From: Pseudomonas pudica
GTDB lineage: Bacteria > Pseudomonadota > Gammaproteobacteria > Pseudomonadales > Pseudomonadaceae
Length of the DNA: 64,000 nucleotides
Reading direction: 5' to 3'
NCBI RefSeq assembly: GCF_015680405.1
Contig: NZ_JADLJS010000011.1
Coordinates: forward strand, 60,771 to 124,770
Shown here: positions 24,763 through 35,245 of the stretch, in pieces
Numbering within the stretch: the stretch's first letter is position 1
Layout: the number at the start of each line of letters is the position of its first letter
The notes under the pieces: generated by a model
What the model was told of the DNA's origin: nothing
Database searches by the model: none
What the model saw: the letters and a program-made list of their open reading frames with translations, nothing else
Made by a program: the position numbers and the translations under genes

Positions 24763-26979
24763 ATGCGCACAGGGATGCTTGCGCTCGCGCTCGGGCTGTT
24801 GTGCCTGGGCTTTCTCCCCGCATTGCCATCGGTCGGATGGCTGGTGCTGCTGGCTATAGCCGGTGGCGTCGGCCTGTTCACCCGGCTGTGGCCGTTGGGC
24901 TGTTTTCTGTTGGGTTTGTGTTGGGCCTGCTGGTCCGCGCAGCAGGCGCTGGATGACCGCCTGGCCGCCGGGCTGGATGGCCGCACCCTGTGGCTTGAAG
25001 GCCAGGTGGTCGGCCTGCCGACCCGGACTGCGCAAGGTGTGCGCTTCGAGCTGGATGCGCCCCGCTCGCGGCGGGCAGAACTGCCGCAGCGCCTGCAACT
25101 GAGCTGGTTCGACGGGCCGTCGCTGCGGGCGGGCGAGCAGTGGCGGCTGGCGGTGACCTTGCAGCGCCCGGACGGGCTGCTCAATCCGTATGGGCCAGAC
25201 CGGGAGGCGCAACTGCTGGCGCGCCGGGTTGGGGCCACCGGCACGGTCAAAGCCGGGCAGTTGCTGGCGCCTGCAACCGGCGGTTGGCGCGATGCGCTGC
25301 GCCAGCGCCTGCTGGCAGTCGAGGCCCATGGCCAGCAGGCAGCGTTGGTAGCGCTGGTTATTGGCGACGGGGCGGGTCTGGCCCGGGAGGACTGGCAAAC
25401 GTTGCAGGCCACCGGCACGGTGCACCTGCTAGTGATTTCGGGCCAGCACATCGGCCTGGTTGCCGGCTTGCTGTATGGCCTGGTTGCCGGGCTGGCGCGT
25501 TGGGGGCTGTGGCCCGCTCGGCTGCCCTGGCTGCCCTGGGCGTGCGGCCTGGCCATGGCTGCGGCACTGGCCTACGGTTGGTTGGCTGGTGGCGGTGTAC
25601 CGGTGCAGCGTGCCTGCCTGATGCTGGCCGTGGTGTTGCTCTGGCGCCTGCGTTTTCGCCACCTTGGTGCGGCCTTGCCGTTGCTGCTGGCGCTGGTTGC
25701 CGTGCTACTGGTGGAGCCGTTGGCCGCGCTGCTGCCCGGGTTCTGGCTGTCGTTCGCGGCCGTGGCCACGCTTGGCTATTGCTTCAGTGCACGCCTGGGC
25801 GGCTGGCGGCCCTGGCAGGCCTGGACGCGGGCGCAATGGGGGATTGCCATCGGTTTGCTGCCGGTGCTGCTGGCTACGGGCTTGCCGGTGAGCCTGAGTG
25901 CGCCGCTGGCCAACCTTGTTGCGGTGCCGTGGGTCAGCCTGGCGGTGCTGCCGTTGGCATTGCTGGGGGCCTTGCTGCTGCCGCTGGGCGAGGTAGGGGA
26001 GGTGCTGTTGTGGCTGGCGGGTGGTTTGCTCGACGTGCTTTTCCGGCTGCTGGAGTTGGTGGCCCAACAGCAGTCGGCGTGGCTGCCAGCCGTTCTGCCA
26101 TTGTGGGCCTGGCTGCTGGTGTGCCTGGGTACGCTGCTGGTTTTGATGCCCCGTGGCGTGCCACTGCGCGGGTTGGGGGGCGTGATGCTGCTGGCGCTAT
26201 GGGTACCCCGGGAGACGCTGCCGTTCGGCCAGGTCGAGGTCTGGCATCTGGATGTCGGCCAGGGGCTGGCGGTACTGTTGCGCACCCGGCATCACAACAT
26301 GCTGTACGACGCAGGGCCGGCCAGGGGAGAGAGCGACCTGGGCGAGCGGGTGGTGTTGCCGACCTTGCGCAAGCTGGGGGTGGGTAGCCTGGACCTGATG
26401 CTGGTCAGCCACGCTCATGCCGACCACGCCGGTGGTGCTGGCGCAATCCTGCGTGGCTTGCCGGTCAAACGGGTGATCGGCGGCGAAGTGCCGGATGACA
26501 TGCAACTGCAACCTTGTGCCAGTGGCGAGCAATGGATATGGGATGGCGTGCGCTTTTCGCTATGGCGCTGGGCTGATGGGCAGAGCAGCAATGACCGCTC
26601 CTGTGTGTTGCTGGTCGAGGCGCAAGGTGAGCGATTGTTGCTGGCGGGTGATATGGAAGCCGCTGCCGAACGGGCCTGGCTTGCGGCCACAGAAGCGCCG
26701 TGGATCGACTGGTTGCAGTCGCCGCACCATGGCAGCCGCAGTTCATCCAGCGAGGCCTTCATCCGCGCCACGGCGCCGCGCGGGGTACTGATTTCGCGCG
26801 GGCGCAACAACAGCTTCGGGCACCCGCACGCGCAGGTGGTCGAACGTTATCGGCGGCATGGGGTGGTGATGCATGACACGGCGGAGCAGGGGGCGTTGCG
26901 GTTGGTGCTGGGGAGGCTGGGGGAGGTCGAGAGTGTGCGCCGACAGAGGCGTTTCTGGAGGGATGCGGTCGGTGGCTGA
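24763..26979 (+). CDS. comEC: DNA uptake channel protein ComEC/Rec2
   Basis: This 738-aa protein has the full three-part layout: N-terminal membrane segments and the DUF4131 soluble part (1-200), the competence membrane domain (about 205-480) with HLLVISGQHIGLVAGL near 225 and multiple hydrophobic helices, and a C-terminal metallo-beta-lactamase-like domain (about 485-738) with VWHLDVGQGLAVLL, the metal motif HAHADHAGG near 549 and SPHHGSRSSSSEAF near 650. The family moves single-stranded DNA across the inner membrane during natural transformation. Pseudomonads often keep it without known competence. No other competence gene is nearby. Confidence 0.93.
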   Translation: MRTGMLALALGLLCLGFLPALPSVGWLVLLAIAGGVGLFTRLWPLGCFLLGLCWACWSAQQALDDRLAAGLDGRTLWLEGQVVGLPTRTAQGVRFELDAPRSRRAELPQRLQLSWFDGPSLRAGEQWRLAVTLQRPDGLLNPYGPDREAQLLARRVGATGTVKAGQLLAPATGGWRDALRQRLLAVEAHGQQAALVALVIGDGAGLAREDWQTLQATGTVHLLVISGQHIGLVAGLLYGLVAGLARWGLWPARLPWLPWACGLAMAAALAYGWLAGGGVPVQRACLMLAVVLLWRLRFRHLGAALPLLLALVAVLLVEPLAALLPGFWLSFAAVATLGYCFSARLGGWRPWQAWTRAQWGIAIGLLPVLLATGLPVSLSAPLANLVAVPWVSLAVLPLALLGALLLPLGEVGEVLLWLAGGLLDVLFRLLELVAQQQSAWLPAVLPLWAWLLVCLGTLLVLMPRGVPLRGLGGVMLLALWVPRETLPFGQVEVWHLDVGQGLAVLLRTRHHNMLYDAGPARGESDLGERVVLPTLRKLGVGSLDLMLVSHAHADHAGGAGAILRGLPVKRVIGGEVPDDMQLQPCASGEQWIWDGVRFSLWRWADGQSSNDRSCVLLVEAQGERLLLAGDMEAAAERAWLAATEAPWIDWLQSPHHGSRSSSSEAFIRATAPRGVLISRGRNNSFGHPHAQVVERYRRHGVVMHDTAEQGALRLVLGRLGEVESVRRQRRFWRDAVGG

Positions 26980-26982
26980 GTT

Positions 26983-27076
26983 GGCCCTTTCGCGGGTAAG
27001 CCCGCTCCCACAGGTACTGCACCGAACCGGAGGGTGGTACAAAACCTGTGGGAGCGGGTTTACCCGCGAAAGGGCC
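26983..27076. repeat. REP doublet between comEC and exbB
   Basis: Two inverted REP copies, GGCCCTTTCGCGGGTAAGCC... and its complement at 27045-27076, are separated by about 30 bp. They lie between two same-strand genes and may act as a 3' mRNA block after comEC. Confidence 0.9.
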
Positions 27077-27196
27077 AGTTCAGCCACCCGACAGCTCAAG
27101 GTAGAAACCGGGTAGGGGAATTCCCTGACCTCCGGCAGATGAGCCCCCGACGTGCCTATGGTAGAGTGTCGGCCTTTTTCCGAAGGGGCGTTTACT

Positions 27197-27832
27197 GTGT
27201 GGGAATTGGTCAAGTCCGGTGGTTGGATGATGCTGCCGATCATTCTGAGCTCCATCGCTGCCATGGCTATCGTCGTCGAGCGCCTGTGGACCCTGCGCGT
27301 CAGTCGCGTCACCCCGCCGCACCTGCTCGGCCAGGTGTGGATATGGATCAAGGACAAGCAACTGACCAGTGACAAGCTCAAGGCCCTGCGCGCCGATTCG
27401 CCACTGGGCGAAATCCTTGCCGCCGGCCTGGCCAACTCGCGCCATGGCCGTGAAATCATGAAGGAATGCATCGAGGAGGCCGCTTCGCGCGTCATCCACG
27501 AACTGGAACGCTACATCAGCACCCTCGGCACAATCGCCGCCATGGCCCCGCTGCTGGGCCTGCTGGGTACCGTGCTGGGCATGATCGACATCTTCAGCGC
27601 CTTCATGGGCTCGCAGATGACCGCCAACGCCGCAGTGCTGGCCGGTGGTATCTCCAAGGCCCTGGTCACCACCGCGGCCGGCCTGATGGTCGGTATTCCG
27701 GCGGTGTTCTTCCACCGCTTCCTGCTCCGCCGCATCGATGAGCTGGTGGTGGGCATGGAGCAGGAGGCGATCAAGCTGGTAGAAGTGATCCAGGGCGACC
27801 GTGAAGTGGAAGTGGCCGGAGGCAAGGCGTGA
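27197..27832 (+). CDS. exbB: ExbB/TolQ-family proton channel protein
   Basis: The start chosen is GTG 27197 (VWELVKSGGWMMLPIILSS) behind AAGGGG, giving 211 aa; the ATG frame at 27158 would add residues without a ribosome site. Three membrane helices are visible: about 10-30 (WMMLPIILSSIAAMAIVVE), 110-135 (LGTIAAMAPLLGLLGTVLGMID) and 150-180 (GGISKALVTTAAGLMVGIPAVFFH), with the GLLGTV and TTAAGL family motifs. With ExbD it harnesses the proton gradient for a TonB-like energiser or for a MotAB-type role. The genes are coupled (4-base overlap) and head a lipid A/KDO/peptidoglycan operon, so the pair may serve envelope maintenance rather than iron uptake. Confidence 0.9.
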   Translation: MWELVKSGGWMMLPIILSSIAAMAIVVERLWTLRVSRVTPPHLLGQVWIWIKDKQLTSDKLKALRADSPLGEILAAGLANSRHGREIMKECIEEAASRVIHELERYISTLGTIAAMAPLLGLLGTVLGMIDIFSAFMGSQMTANAAVLAGGISKALVTTAAGLMVGIPAVFFHRFLLRRIDELVVGMEQEAIKLVEVIQGDREVEVAGGKA

Positions 27833-28263
27833 AGTTCCGGCGCAATCGCCAGCGGGAGAACGTCGATATCAACCTGGCGTCGCTGATCGACGTGGTATTC
27901 GTCCTGCTGTTGTTCTTCGTGGTCACCACCACCTTCACCCGCGAGACCCAGCTGCGTGTCGAGCTGCCCGAAGCAGCCAGCGCCGAACAGGCGCCGCCCG
28001 ACCAGGGCAAGCTGGTGGAAATCACCATCAGCGCAGAAGGCGTGTACTCGGTGAACAACCACCTGCTGCCCAAGAGCGACCTGGCCACCCTGAGCGAAGC
28101 GATCGAGCGTGAATCGGGCGGCGACAACAAGCTGCCGCTGGCCATCAGCGCCGACGGCAAGACTCCGCACCAGGCTGTGGTCACCGCGATGGATGCCGCC
28201 GGCAAGCTCGGTTTCAGCCAGTTGCGCATGACCACCGTCGAGGCGGCCCAGGGCACGCCTTGA
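27829..28263 (+). CDS. exbD: ExbD/TolR-family protein
   Basis: This 144-aa protein starts at GTG 27829, overlapping the ExbB stop (GTGA). A short cytoplasmic tail ([17 protein letters not shown]) is followed by one membrane helix (about 18-38) that includes the proton-carrying Asp in [18 protein letters not shown]. The periplasmic domain (45-144) has the ExbD/TolR fold. The stop TGA shares its last base with the ATG of lpxK. Confidence 0.92.
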   Translation: MKFRRNRQRENVDINLASLIDVVFVLLLFFVVTTTFTRETQLRVELPEAASAEQAPPDQGKLVEITISAEGVYSVNNHLLPKSDLATLSEAIERESGGDNKLPLAISADGKTPHQAVVTAMDAAGKLGFSQLRMTTVEAAQGTP

Positions 28264-29264
28264 TGGCCTTCGCCGACCGTCTGCTCGCCGCCTGGTACGC
28301 CGGGCACCCGGCCCTGGCGCTGCTGCGCCCGCTGGAGGCGCTGTATCGCCGCGTGGTCACGCGCAAGCGGGCGCGTTTTCTCAGTGGCGAAAGTGCCAGC
28401 TACCGGGCCCCGGTGCCGGTCATCGTGGTGGGTAACATCACTGTGGGCGGTACCGGCAAGACGCCGATGATCCTCTGGCTGATCGAGCACTGCCGTCAGC
28501 AGGGGCTGAAGGTGGGCGTGGTCAGCCGTGGCTATGGCGCCAAGCCGCCGCAATTACCCTGGCGCGTGCAGGCCGACCAGGCTGCCGGGCAGGCCGGTGA
28601 TGAACCACTGCTGATCGTGCAGCGCACCGGTGTGCCGCTGATGATCGACCCCGACCGCTCCCGCGCCGTGCAGGCGCTGCTGGCCAGCGAACCCCTCGAC
28701 CTGATCCTGTGTGACGACGGCATGCAGCACTATCGCCTGGCCCGCGACCTGGAGCTGGTGCTGATCGATGCCGCCCGCGGCCTGGGCAATGGCCGCTGCC
28801 TGCCGGCGGGGCCGTTGCGTGAGCCGGCCGAGCGCCTGAACGAGGCTGACGCGGTACTGTTCAACGGCGCCAGCGCAGACCGCGCCGATGGCTTCGCCTT
28901 CCGCCTGCAGCCGTCCGCCCTGGTCAATTTGCGCAGTGGCGAGCGCCGTGCGCTTGACCATTTCCCCGCAGGCCAACGCCTGCACGCAGTGGCCGGTATC
29001 GGCAACCCGCAACGTTTCTTCAATACCCTGCTGGGGCTAAACTGGCAGCCGGTGCCGCATCCCTTTGCCGACCATGCGCAGTTCAGCGCCCAGAGCCTGG
29101 CCTTCAGCCCGCCGCTGCCGCTGGTCATGACCGAGAAGGATGCGGTGAAATGCCGGGCCTTCGCCGCTGACGACTGGTGGTACCTGGCCGTCGAGGCGCA
29201 GCCCACGCCGGCTTTCAGCGCCTGGTTCGACAACCAGTTGCAACACTTGCTGCGCAAGCCCTGA
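28263..29264 (+). CDS. lpxK: Tetraacyldisaccharide 4'-kinase
   Basis: This 333-aa protein starts at ATG 28263, whose first base is the last of the exbD stop. It phosphorylates the 4' position of the lipid A disaccharide precursor at the inner membrane. The P-loop [14 protein letters not shown] is near residue 55, and the [13 protein letters not shown] segment (DDGxQH) near 145 is diagnostic for LpxK. The length is typical. No MsbA gene is adjacent; exbBD occupies that place, as is usual for pseudomonads of this group. Confidence 0.95.
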   Translation: MAFADRLLAAWYAGHPALALLRPLEALYRRVVTRKRARFLSGESASYRAPVPVIVVGNITVGGTGKTPMILWLIEHCRQQGLKVGVVSRGYGAKPPQLPWRVQADQAAGQAGDEPLLIVQRTGVPLMIDPDRSRAVQALLASEPLDLILCDDGMQHYRLARDLELVLIDAARGLGNGRCLPAGPLREPAERLNEADAVLFNGASADRADGFAFRLQPSALVNLRSGERRALDHFPAGQRLHAVAGIGNPQRFFNTLLGLNWQPVPHPFADHAQFSAQSLAFSPPLPLVMTEKDAVKCRAFAADDWWYLAVEAQPTPAFSAWFDNQLQHLLRKP

Positions 29265-29308
29265 GCCCTTTTTCAATTCCCGGCCACCTGGCCTAAAGGA
29301 AGCCTCCA

Positions 29309-29494
29309 ATGGACACCAAACTGCTCGATATCCTGGCCTGCCCGATCACCAAGGGGCCGCTCAAGCTCAGTGCCGACAAGACCGAGCTGATCAGCAAGGG
29401 CGCCGGCCTGGCCTACCCGATCCGCGACGGCATCCCGGTCATGCTGGAAAGCGAGGCGCGTACCCTGACTGACGACGAGCGTCTGGACAAATGA
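29309..29494 (+). CDS. ycaR: Trm112/YcaR family small protein
   Basis: This 61-aa protein begins [19 protein letters not shown], with the family start LLxILACPxxKG. In bacteria of this type only one Cys of the metal-binding Trm112 fold is kept, as here. The family gives small adaptors for methyltransferases in other organisms; the bacterial role next to kdsB is unclear. The stop overlaps the kdsB ATG by 4 bases. The start has AAGGAAG upstream. Confidence 0.9.
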   Translation: MDTKLLDILACPITKGPLKLSADKTELISKGAGLAYPIRDGIPVMLESEARTLTDDERLDK

Positions 29495-30255
29495 GCCTGG
29501 ATTTCACCGTGGTGATCCCCGCCCGCCTGCGCTCCACGCGCCTGCCGGGCAAGCCATTGCTGCCGATCGCCGGCAAGCCGATGGTGCAGCATGTATGGGA
29601 GCAGGCCCGCAAGAGCGGCGCCAGCCGCGTGGTCATCGCCACCGACGACACCAGCATTCTAGAGGCCTGCCAGGCCTTCGGCGCCGAAGTGCTGATGACT
29701 CGTGCCGACCATGAGTCCGGCACCGATCGCCTGGCCGAAGTGGCCACGCACCTCGGCCTGCCCGCTGATGCCATCGTGGTCAACGTACAGGGCGACGAAC
29801 CGCTGATTCCGCCGGTGATCATCGACCAGGTGGCAGCAAACCTGGCAGCGCATCCGGAAGCCGGCATCGCCACGCTGGCCGAACCGATCCATGAGCCGGA
29901 AACCGTGTTCAACCCCAACGCGGTCAAGGTAGTCAGCGACAAGAACGGCCTGGCCCTGACCTTCAGCCGTGCCCCGCTGCCCTGGGCTCGCGATGCATTC
30001 GCCAAGGACCGCAACCTGCTGCCAGAGGGCGTGCCTTATCGCCGCCACATCGGCATGTACGCCTACCGCGTCGGCTTCCTGCATGGCTTCGTCAGCTGGG
30101 GCCCGTGCTGGCTCGAGCAGACCGAAGCGCTGGAGCAGCTGCGGGCCCTGTGGCATGGCGTACGCATCCACGTCGAAGACGCCATCGAGGCGCCTGCCGT
30201 GGGCGTGGATACCCCTGAAGACCTGGAGCGCGTACGGCGCTTGCTGGAGGCCTGA
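29491..30255 (+). CDS. kdsB: CMP-KDO synthetase
   Basis: This 254-aa protein activates 3-deoxy-D-manno-octulosonate with CTP for attachment to lipid A. The nucleotide-binding start [19 protein letters not shown] (4-22), RVVIATDD (45-53), the metal-binding [12 protein letters not shown] (90-101) and RHIGMYAYR (near 185) are all standard. The start overlaps ycaR by 4 bases; the last base is shared with the ATG of the next gene. Confidence 0.96.
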   Translation: MSLDFTVVIPARLRSTRLPGKPLLPIAGKPMVQHVWEQARKSGASRVVIATDDTSILEACQAFGAEVLMTRADHESGTDRLAEVATHLGLPADAIVVNVQGDEPLIPPVIIDQVAANLAAHPEAGIATLAEPIHEPETVFNPNAVKVVSDKNGLALTFSRAPLPWARDAFAKDRNLLPEGVPYRRHIGMYAYRVGFLHGFVSWGPCWLEQTEALEQLRALWHGVRIHVEDAIEAPAVGVDTPEDLERVRRLLEA

Positions 30256-30719
30256 TGCGCGTCCTGTTCGTCTGCCTCGGCAATATCTGTCGCTCGCCCA
30301 CCGCCGAAGGCGTGCTGCGCCATCAATTGCAGGCTGCCGGGCTTGCCGACCGCGTGCATGTCGCCTCGGCCGGCACTGGCGACTGGCATGTCGGCAAGGC
30401 GCCTGACAGCCGCACCTGCAAGGCAGCGCTGGCGCGTGGCTATGACCTGTCGCAGCAACGCGCCCAGCAGGTCACGGCGGCGCACTTTGCCGAATATGAC
30501 CTGATCCTGGCCATGGACGAGAGCAATCTTGGCCATTTGCGTGCGATGCGCCCGCATACGGCAGTGGGGGAGCTCGACCTGTTCCTGCGCCGCTATGGCG
30601 CAGCGCTGGATGAAGTGCCAGACCCTTACTACGGCGGCACCGATGGCTTCGAGCAGGTGCTCGATCTGGTCGAAGCGGCGTGCCAGGCACTGGTCCTGGA
30701 AATCAAGGGGCGGCTATGA
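30255..30719 (+). CDS. Low-molecular-weight protein tyrosine phosphatase
   Basis: This 154-aa protein has the catalytic P-loop VCLGNICRSP (Cys near residue 7, Arg near 13) and the general-acid loop DEVPDPYYGG near 118, the complete signature of LMW-PTPs such as Wzb. It lies between kdsB and murB with overlaps on both sides, without a Wzc-type tyrosine kinase nearby, so its substrate is unknown. Confidence 0.93.
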   Translation: MRVLFVCLGNICRSPTAEGVLRHQLQAAGLADRVHVASAGTGDWHVGKAPDSRTCKAALARGYDLSQQRAQQVTAAHFAEYDLILAMDESNLGHLRAMRPHTAVGELDLFLRRYGAALDEVPDPYYGGTDGFEQVLDLVEAACQALVLEIKGRL

Positions 30720-31735
30720 CAGCGCAGTGGCAGAAGCAGGTATCGCTCAAGCCGTACAACACCTTTGGTATCGACGTGAAGGCGCGGTATTTCAGCCAGG
30801 CACATGATGATCAGGAGGTGCGCCAGGCGCTGGCCCAGGCGCAGCAGGGCGGCTTGCCGGTGCTGGTGATTGGCGGAGGCAGCAACCTGCTGCTGACCCG
30901 CGATATCGATGCGCTGGTGCTGCACATGGCCAGCCGTGGCCGGCGCGTGCTCAGCGACGATGGCGAACGTATCGTGGTCGAGGCCGAGGCCGGTGAGCCA
31001 TGGCACCCGTTCGTGCAGTGGACATTGGCGCAGGGGTATTGCGGGCTGGAGAACCTCAGCCTGATCCCCGGCACCGTGGGCGCCGCGCCGATGCAGAACG
31101 TGGGCGCCTATGGCGTGGAGATCAAGGACGTGTTCGTAGGCCTTACCGCCCTGGACCGCGAGACAGGCGAGCTGCGTGACTTCGGCCTGGCGGAATGTGC
31201 GTTCGGGTATCGCGACAGCCTGTTCAAACGCAACCCCGGACATTGGTTGATCCTGCGGGTGCGCTTTGCCTTGAGCCGTACGCTGCGTGCTCACCTGGAT
31301 TACGGTCCGGTGCGCCAGCGCCTGGCAGAGCAGGGGGTGACCGAGCCGACCGCGCAGGCGATCAGCGAGGCGATCTGCAGCATTCGCCGCGAGAAGCTGC
31401 CAGACCCGGCAGAGCTGGGTAATGCCGGGAGCTTCTTCAAGAACCCGGTGGTCTCGGCGGAACAGGTCGAGCGAATCCGTGCGCAGTACCCGGGGGTGGT
31501 GGCTTATCCGCAAGCCGATGGCCAGGTGAAGTTGGCGGCAGGCTGGTTGATTGAGCAGGCAGGCTGGAAGGGCCATCGCGAAGGGGATGCCGGGGTGCAT
31601 CGTTTGCAGTCGCTGGTGCTGGTCAACTACGGCCAGGCGAGCGGGGCGCAGATGCATGCGCTGGCGCGACGGATCCAGGCCGATATCCTCGAGCGGTTCG
31701 GGGTCGAGCTGGAGATGGAGCCTAACCTCTACTGA
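30716..31735 (+). CDS. murB: UDP-N-acetylenolpyruvoylglucosamine reductase
   Basis: This 339-aa protein starts at ATG 30716, overlapping the preceding stop (ATGA). It makes UDP-MurNAc for peptidoglycan, using FAD and NADPH. Marks of a type I MurB are NTFGIDVKARYF near 15, the FAD-binding GGGSNLLL near 58, the GTVGAAPMQNVGAYG loop near 115, YRDSLFK near 165, and GSFFKNP (catalytic Ser) near 236. It closes the envelope operon; a REP doublet and a bidirectional terminator follow. Confidence 0.96.
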   Translation: MTAQWQKQVSLKPYNTFGIDVKARYFSQAHDDQEVRQALAQAQQGGLPVLVIGGGSNLLLTRDIDALVLHMASRGRRVLSDDGERIVVEAEAGEPWHPFVQWTLAQGYCGLENLSLIPGTVGAAPMQNVGAYGVEIKDVFVGLTALDRETGELRDFGLAECAFGYRDSLFKRNPGHWLILRVRFALSRTLRAHLDYGPVRQRLAEQGVTEPTAQAISEAICSIRREKLPDPAELGNAGSFFKNPVVSAEQVERIRAQYPGVVAYPQADGQVKLAAGWLIEQAGWKGHREGDAGVHRLQSLVLVNYGQASGAQMHALARRIQADILERFGVELEMEPNLY

Positions 31736-31750
31736 TTCAGTGCCTGGGCT

Positions 31751-31846
31751 GGCCCTTTCGCGGGTAAACCCGCTCCCACAGGGACCTCGCAGGGCCTGAG
31801 GGTAGTGGGGCCCCTGTGGGAGCGGGTTTACCCGCGAAGAGGCCGG
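31751..31846. repeat. REP doublet after murB
   Basis: Inverted REP copies at about 31751-31783 and 31811-31846 (GGCCCTTTCGCGGGTAAACC and complement) lie between the murB stop and the bidirectional terminator. Confidence 0.9.
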
Positions 31847-31869
31847 TACAGAAAAAAAGCCCAGCCAAG

Positions 31870-31905
31870 AAAAAGCCCCGCCAGTTTGCACTGGCGGGGC
31901 TTTTT
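31870..31905. terminator. Bidirectional terminator for murB and rne
   Basis: GCCCCGCCAG and CTGGCGGGGC form a perfect 10-bp stem, flanked by AAAAA on the left and TTTTT on the right. It can therefore stop transcription from murB (plus) and from rne (minus). Confidence 0.9.
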
Positions 31906-31921
31906 CATTCAGCCTTGGCTA

Positions 31922-34900
31922 TCAACCGTGATGAGGCTTTTGCTCATCGGTGGCTTCCAGGGCTGGCTCCTCGGTGGCTGCAGCAGCTTCCTGTGCGGCT
32001 TTGGCGGCAGCCTCGGCCTCACGCTTGCGGCGACGCACTTCACGCGGGTCGTTCGGCGCACGGCCGTTGGCCAGGATAACAGTGGCGGGTTCCACCGCCG
32101 CAGGGGCTTCGACCGGTGCAGGTTCGACGGCCACTGGTGCAGGCTCGGCCACCACTTCTGGCTGGGCTTCGACAACCGGGGCAGGTTGCTCGGCAACCGG
32201 AGCGGCTTCGGCCACGGCTGGGGCCTGCTCGATTTCACCGGCCTCGACGGCAGGTGCTTCTACCGCTGCTTCGGCAACCACTACCGGTTCGGCAGCAGGT
32301 GCTTGCTCGACCACTGGCTGCGGAGTGACTTCGACCACTGGCTCGGCAGTTGCCTCGACCACGGCCACAGGCTCGCTGACCGGCAGCTCGACCACGGGGG
32401 CCACGGCCACTTCTTCAGCTTTGGCAGCAGCTTCGATCTTCTCGACCGGCTGGGCGACTTCGCTGTTGTCGGTTTCCGCTACGGCGGCGACCTCGGCAGT
32501 GGCAAGCTCGGCCTGCTGGTTGGCCTGTGCTTCAGCGTCGGCACTGATGTTGCTGCTGGCGACAGCGGCAGTCACGGCCAGGCCGGCGGCCAGTTCGGCA
32601 CCCAGCTCGGTGGCCTGATGCGGTTGAGGCTGCTCTTCGCTGCCTTCTTCCTCGCTGCCATCGATCAGCTCGCCGTTGGCGTTGCGCTGACGCTCACGAC
32701 GGTTGCTGCGACGACGCTGGCCACGGGAACGGCGGCGTGGGCGCTCGCCATCGTTGCCTTCCTGTTCGTCCTGCAGCAGCTCTTCGTTCGGCAGTTGCTC
32801 TTCGGCCAGCTCGGCAGCCTGCTCGGCGGCTTCTTCGGCTGCGCGTGGCTGACGCTCTTCACGTGGTGGGCGAGGGGCACGTTCTTCGCGTGGAGCACGT
32901 TCTTCACGAGGTGCGCGCTCTTCACGTGGGGCACGTTCTTCGCGAGGTGCGCGTTCTTCACGCGGTGCGCGTTCTTCACGCGGTGCGCGTTCTTCACGCG
33001 GTGCGCGTTCTTCACGCGGTGCGCGTTCTTCACGTGGAGCACGCTCTTCACGCGGGGCGCGTTCTTCGCGAGGTGCGCGCTCTTCACGTGGGGCGCGTTC
33101 TTCGCGTGGAGCACGTTCTTCACGGGCCACACGTTCCTCGCGCGGCTGACGTTCCTCGCGCTCGGCAGGGGTAGCGTCCAGTGGTTCACGCAGTTCACGC
33201 ACGCGCTCTTCGCCACGGTTGCCACGGCGGTCTTCGCGTGGCTGGCGTGGTGCACGTTCTTCACGCGGTGCACGCTCTTCGCGTGGGGCGCGTTCTTCAC
33301 GTGGTGCACGCTCTTCGCGTGGGGCTCGTTCTTCGCGTGGCGCTCGTTCTTCACGAGGTGCGCGCTCGGCACGCTCTTCACGTGGTTTGCGCTCTTCGTC
33401 GCGGCGGCCGTTGCGGTTGCGGCTCTGCTGGCGGCCGTTGCGGCGTTCTTCGTTGCGTGGGCTACGCTCGGCGGCTGGCTTCTCGGCGGCGGTGACAACC
33501 GGCGCGGCGGCAGGCTCTTCCTTGCCGGCGAACAGGCTTACCAGCGACTTCACCAGGCCCTTGAACAGGCTTGGCTCCGGGGCGACCGGGGCAGGGGCGA
33601 CCGGTGCGGCAGGCTGCTGCTCTTCGACAGTGGCCGGCACCGGCGCGTTGGCGCGGGCCGGGGCGGTCTTGACTGCGGCTTCCTGGCGAACCAGGGTGCG
33701 GGTGGCGGTCGGTTGCGGTGCTTCTTCGGCTTCGGCGGCGGCGATCTCGTAGCTGGACTGGTTGTTCAGCACTTCCGGGTTGTCGTCGCGCAGGCGCTGG
33801 ACTTCGAAGTGCGGGGTTTCCAGGTGATCGTTCGGCAGGATGATGATGCGCGCACGGGTGCGCAGTTCGATCTTGGTGATCGAGTTGCGCTTCTCGTTGA
33901 GCAGGAAGGCAGCCACCGGGATCGGCACCTGGGCACGAACTTCGGCGGTGCGGTCCTTCAGGGCCTCTTCTTCGATCAGGCGCAGGATGGCCAGCGACAG
34001 CGATTCGACGTCACGGATGATGCCGGTGCCGGAGCAGCGTGGGCAGACGATGCCGCTGCTTTCGCCCAGCGACGGGCGCAGGCGCTGACGGGACATTTCC
34101 AGCAGGCCGAAGCGAGAAATGCGGCCGACCTGGACGCGGGCACGGTCGGCTTCCAGGCACTCGCGAACACGTTCTTCGACGGCGCGCTGGTTTTTCGCCG
34201 GGGTCATGTCGATGAAGTCGATGACGATCAGGCCGCCGATGTCACGCAGGCGCAGCTGGCGGGCGATTTCCTCGGCCGCTTCCAGGTTGGTCTGCAGGGC
34301 GGTTTCTTCGATGTCGCTGCCTTTTGTGGCGCGCGCCGAGTTGATGTCGATGGACACCAGGGCTTCGGTCGGGTCGATCACGATCGAACCGCCGGACGGC
34401 AGGTCGACCACGCGCTGGAAGGCGGTCTCGATCTGGCTTTCGATCTGGAAACGGTTGAACAGCGGCACGCTGTCTTCGTACAGCTTGACCTTGCTGGCGT
34501 ACTGCGGCATCACCTGGCGGATGAAGGTCAGGGCTTCTTCCTGGGCATCGATGCTGTCGATCAGCACTTCACCGATGTCCTGGCGCAGGTAGTCGCGGAT
34601 GGCGCGGATGATGACGTTGCTTTCCTGGTAGATCAGGAATGGCGCGGCGCGGTCCTGGGACGCTTCCTTGATGGCGGTCCACAGTTGCAGCAGGTAGTCG
34701 AGGTCCCACTGCATTTCTTCACTGCTGCGGCCAAGGCCGGCAGTGCGCACGATCAGGCCCATGTCGCCCGGCACGGTCAGGCCGTTCAGGGCTTCACGCA
34801 GTTCGTTGCGCTCTTCGCCTTCGATGCGGCGGGAAATGCCGCCAGCGCGCGGGTTGTTCGGCATCAGCACCAGGTAGCGGCCGGCCAGGCTGATGAAGGT

Positions 34901-35245
34901 GGTGAGGGCGGCGCCTTTGTTGCCACGCTCTTCCTTCTCGACCTGGACGATGACTTCCTGGCCTTCGCTCAGTACTTCCTTGATGTTGACCCGCCCTTCG
35001 GGGGTTTTCTTGAAGTATTCGCGGGAGATTTCTTTCAGCGGCAGGAAGCCGTGACGTTCGGAACCGAAGTCGACGAAGGCGGCTTCGAGGCTGGGTTCGA
35101 TGCGGGTGATCTTGCCTTTGTAGATGTTGGCCTTTTTCTGCTCGCGCGCGCCGGACTCGATGTCCAGGTCGTAGAGACGTTGGCCGTCCACCAGGGCTAC
35201 ACGCAACTCTTCGGGTTGAGTTGCGTTAATCAGCATTCTTTTCAT
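31922..35245 (-). CDS. rne: Ribonuclease E
   Basis: This 1107-aa protein starts at ATG 35245 ([21 protein letters not shown]). It is the main endoribonuclease of mRNA decay and rRNA/tRNA processing. The catalytic half has the S1 domain (about 37-120, [25 protein letters not shown] cut here as separate strands), the DNase I-like part with metal-binding DFIDM near 345, and the zinc-link CPRCSGTG near 404. The C-terminal half is disordered scaffold: a Pro/Ala/Glu-rich tail and two blocks of a 6-residue charged repeat APREER (about 6 and about 14 copies). An [15 protein letters not shown] amphipathic helix near residue 565 is probably the membrane anchor. It is transcribed alone, divergent from rluC. 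Confidence 0.97.
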   Translation of the reverse strand: MKRMLINATQPEELRVALVDGQRLYDLDIESGAREQKKANIYKGKITRIEPSLEAAFVDFGSERHGFLPLKEISREYFKKTPEGRVNIKEVLSEGQEVIVQVEKEERGNKGAALTTFISLAGRYLVLMPNNPRAGGISRRIEGEERNELREALNGLTVPGDMGLIVRTAGLGRSSEEMQWDLDYLLQLWTAIKEASQDRAAPFLIYQESNVIIRAIRDYLRQDIGEVLIDSIDAQEEALTFIRQVMPQYASKVKLYEDSVPLFNRFQIESQIETAFQRVVDLPSGGSIVIDPTEALVSIDINSARATKGSDIEETALQTNLEAAEEIARQLRLRDIGGLIVIDFIDMTPAKNQRAVEERVRECLEADRARVQVGRISRFGLLEMSRQRLRPSLGESSGIVCPRCSGTGIIRDVESLSLAILRLIEEEALKDRTAEVRAQVPIPVAAFLLNEKRNSITKIELRTRARIIILPNDHLETPHFEVQRLRDDNPEVLNNQSSYEIAAAEAEEAPQPTATRTLVRQEAAVKTAPARANAPVPATVEEQQPAAPVAPAPVAPEPSLFKGLVKSLVSLFAGKEEPAAAPVVTAAEKPAAERSPRNEERRNGRQQSRNRNGRRDEERKPREERAERAPREERAPREERAPREERAPREERAPREERAPREERAPRQPREDRRGNRGEERVRELREPLDATPAEREERQPREERVAREERAPREERAPREERAPREERAPREERAPREERAPREERAPREERAPREERAPREERAPREERAPREERAPREERAPREERAPRPPREERQPRAAEEAAEQAAELAEEQLPNEELLQDEQEGNDGERPRRRSRGQRRRSNRRERQRNANGELIDGSEEEGSEEQPQPHQATELGAELAAGLAVTAAVASSNISADAEAQANQQAELATAEVAAVAETDNSEVAQPVEKIEAAAKAEEVAVAPVVELPVSEPVAVVEATAEPVVEVTPQPVVEQAPAAEPVVVAEAAVEAPAVEAGEIEQAPAVAEAAPVAEQPAPVVEAQPEVVAEPAPVAVEPAPVEAPAAVEPATVILANGRAPNDPREVRRRKREAEAAAKAAQEAAAATEEPALEATDEQKPHHG
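32875..33126 (-). repeat. 18-bp tandem repeat in rne (about 14 copies)
   Basis: About 14 copies of an 18-base unit (GCGCGTTCTTCACGCGGT on the plus strand) encode APREER on the minus strand. Units differ mostly at silent positions, but the units around 32950-33020 are nearly identical, so this block may vary in length between strains. Confidence 0.9.
33247..33365 (-). repeat. Second 18-bp tandem block in rne (about 6 copies)
   Basis: About six more degenerate copies of the same unit encode APREER. They are separated from the larger block by a non-repetitive stretch of about 120 bases. Confidence 0.85.

Noticed and set aside
32875..33365. Regular repeats in rne considered as a CRISPR array
   Set aside because: The repeats are contiguous 18-bp units with no unique spacers and encode protein in frame.
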